The translations under genes and the position numbers were made by a program. Source: Lujinxingia litoralis (lineage in GTDB: Bacteria > Myxococcota_A > Bradymonadia > Bradymonadales > Bradymonadaceae). Taken from it: a stretch of 64,000 nt of DNA. This document shows, one piece after another, positions 62,937 through 64,000 of the stretch. Within the stretch, counting starts at the first letter, position 1. Every line of letters begins with the position of its first letter. The stretch spans positions 62,001 to 126,000 of the forward strand of contig NZ_QHKO01000012.1 in the NCBI RefSeq assembly GCF_003260125.1, given 5' to 3'. A model generated the notes under the pieces. The model was not told where the DNA came from. It ran no database searches and was given only the letters and a program-made list of their open reading frames with translations.

Positions 62937-63319
62937 GCATCCATTGCCCAGCGCTCATCGGGCTGTGAAGATTGTGAGACGGACTGAGCCACACGCGGGC
63001 GAGGCGTATTTACGATGCAGCGGGCCTGCCAGCCGTTTTCGTACATCAAGCGCTCGACACGTTTTTTGTTGATGCAAAGCAGGTCTCGAAAACGAAGCCA
63101 GGCCCAGATTCGGCGGTAGCCCCATGTCGGGTACTCCTCAACAAGCTCCGCCATACGCTCCACGAGCTCGCGCTTCTCACGCTCTTTTTCGAGGTTGACC
63201 ACCCGGCGGCTCACACCCTTTTTCTGACGCCAGACCGTCGAGCGGTTCAGCGCCAAGAGCCCGAACAACCTCCGCTCGCTCACGGCCGGGTGACGTTCCA
63301 TCAATCCTCGGAGCGCCAC
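62927..63319 (-). pseudogene. Truncated IS3-family transposase OrfB
   Basis: The 130-residue frame starts at GTG 63319 and contains the HTH_21-type region YPTWGYRRIWAWLRFRDLL, NKKRVERLMYENGWQAR and ends DERWAMDATS. WxxDxT is the start of the DDE integrase core, so the catalytic domain is cut off where the Hint-domain frame begins (about 62930-62945). Confidence 0.75.
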
Positions 63320-63420
63320 CCTGAGCCAAAAGGGTCCAGCTTGGCCATGTGATGGACCTCCTTGATGATGTCGATGCCCATCACCAGCTCGCCAATCTTC
63401 TGCTGGCCCCCTGTGTCAGC
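63301..63420 (-). pseudogene. IS3-family OrfA C-terminal remnant
   Basis: The minus strand reads ADTGGQQKIGELVMGIDIIK, then EVHHMAKLDPFGSGWRSED and a stop. The QKIGELxMxIDxLKE block matches the coiled-coil end of IS3 OrfA proteins. It overlaps the OrfB start in another frame, as expected for frameshift-coupled orfA/orfB. Confidence 0.55.
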
Positions 63421-63474
63421 GTAGTTGCCGCATGAACTTTCCAAACCATTCGGGGGCGGCAACGTGAGGTTATC

Positions 63475-63981
63475 ATGGCGTATTCAGCGGGATTTAGAGA
63501 ACGTGTGGTGCAGAAGATGTTCGGGCCGGAGCGCAGCTCTGTCGCCGAGTTGATGGAAGAGACGGGTGTGGCACGAGCGACGCTGGGCCGGTGGCGCAGA
63601 GAAGCGGTAAACGGAGGTAGTGTGAGCGGAAAGTCCGGGAGAAGGCGCAGCAAACCACCCAAAGAGAAGATTCGTATTGTGATGGAAGCCGCCGGCCTCT
63701 CGGAGGAGGAGCTCGGCGCGTTTCTGCGCCGGGAAGGGCTTCATGAGGCTGATTTGGTGCGCCTTCGGCAGGAGGTTTTGGAGGCTGCCGAAAAAGGGCT
63801 TTCGCCGCAGAAACAAAAGGCCGCGGAGCCTGAAAACAAAGAACTCAAACGGGTCAAAAAAGAGCTCGCCCGTAAGGAGAAGGCCCTGGCGGAGGCGGCG
63901 GCGTTGCTGGTTTTGCAGGGAAAGCTCAAGGCGTATTTCTCGGAGGACGAGGACGACGACACGACGAAGACGAAAGGTTAA
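63475..63981 (+). mobile_element. IS3-like transposase OrfA (element runs off the window)
   Basis: A 168-residue protein with an N-terminal helix-turn-helix (FRERVVQKMFGPERSSVAELMEETGVARATLGRWRRE) and a long charged C-terminal coiled coil (ELKRVKKELARKEKALAEAAALLVLQGKLKAYF). These are the features of OrfA of two-ORF insertion sequences. The partner OrfB is expected after 63990, beyond the window. The element is head to head with the minus-strand IS remnant. Whether it is intact cannot be judged here. Confidence 0.75.
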
Positions 63982-64000
63982 CGGTGCTGAGCTGGGCGGA

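Noticed and set aside
1..64000. tRNA, rRNA or riboswitch genes
   Set aside because: No T-loop-like GGTTCRA contexts with matching arms or other known RNA signatures were found by eye; a covariance-model scan would be needed to exclude small RNAs.

Overview
The window is 64 kb of high-GC DNA with dense genes, most with clear ribosome binding sites, and many lipoproteins and secreted proteins. The mix suggests a Myxococcota/Bradymonadales-like member of the former Deltaproteobacteria (inference): a eukaryotic-type Ser/Thr kinase fused to AAA and TPR modules, an FHA-GGDEF protein, a GldA/F/G-like ABC system, a Cys-rich metzincin lipoprotein, WD40 and DUF3857/transglutaminase giants, and about thirteen lipobox proteins. 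No rRNA, tRNA or CRISPR array was seen.

Layout. 1-5.7 kb: lipoproteins, a YjbR-like protein and an outer-membrane-type protein. 5.7-11 kb: penicillin-acylase-family lipoprotein, an RpoH-like sigma factor and a 430-bp divergent control region with repeated GAACAGG heptamers. 11-17.2 kb: FdhF/YdeP-type molybdopterin oxidoreductase with FdhD, a polytopic membrane protein, FHA-GGDEF cyclase and a HEAT-like protein. 17.3-19.3 kb: secreted metallopeptidase. 19.6-32.3 kb: a four-gene cluster of a 1480-residue WD40 protein, a membrane-anchored protein and two giant DUF3857/transglutaminase-like paralogues, the second without catalytic residues. 32.5-34.5 kb: MoxR/CoxE-like VWA pair. 35-45.5 kb: ABC1 kinase, TPR protein, Gld-like ABC operon, gshB, sodC, two Bor-like lipoproteins and a DUF3108-like protein. 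45.5-56.9 kb, all minus strand: radical SAM protein, kinase-ATPase-TPR regulator, RNB ribonuclease, CoA transferase pair and an outer-membrane protein. 57-59.5 kb: repeat-rich intergenic DNA and a Sel1-repeat protein. 59.7-61.2 kb: P-loop kinase and a lipoprotein. 61.3-64 kb: an accessory scar with gene fragments, insertion-sequence remnants and AT-rich DNA.

The most interesting signals are of two kinds. First, tandem repeats of period 42 bp occur three times: in frame inside the WD40 gene (encoding VQEGFLAKKGTLPA), in the intergenic space at 57.2-57.5 kb (clearly the same family), and as a different sequence with the same period at 32.3-32.5 kb. Each unit has a 12-14 bp palindromic core, and 42 bp is four helical turns. 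Second, the AT-rich island holds the decayed end of a polymorphic toxin: Hint domain, then a barnase-like RNase, then a barstar-like immunity gene. Toxin and immunity gene each carry a single-base frameshift, and the toxin's upstream part has been replaced by a truncated IS3-type transposase.
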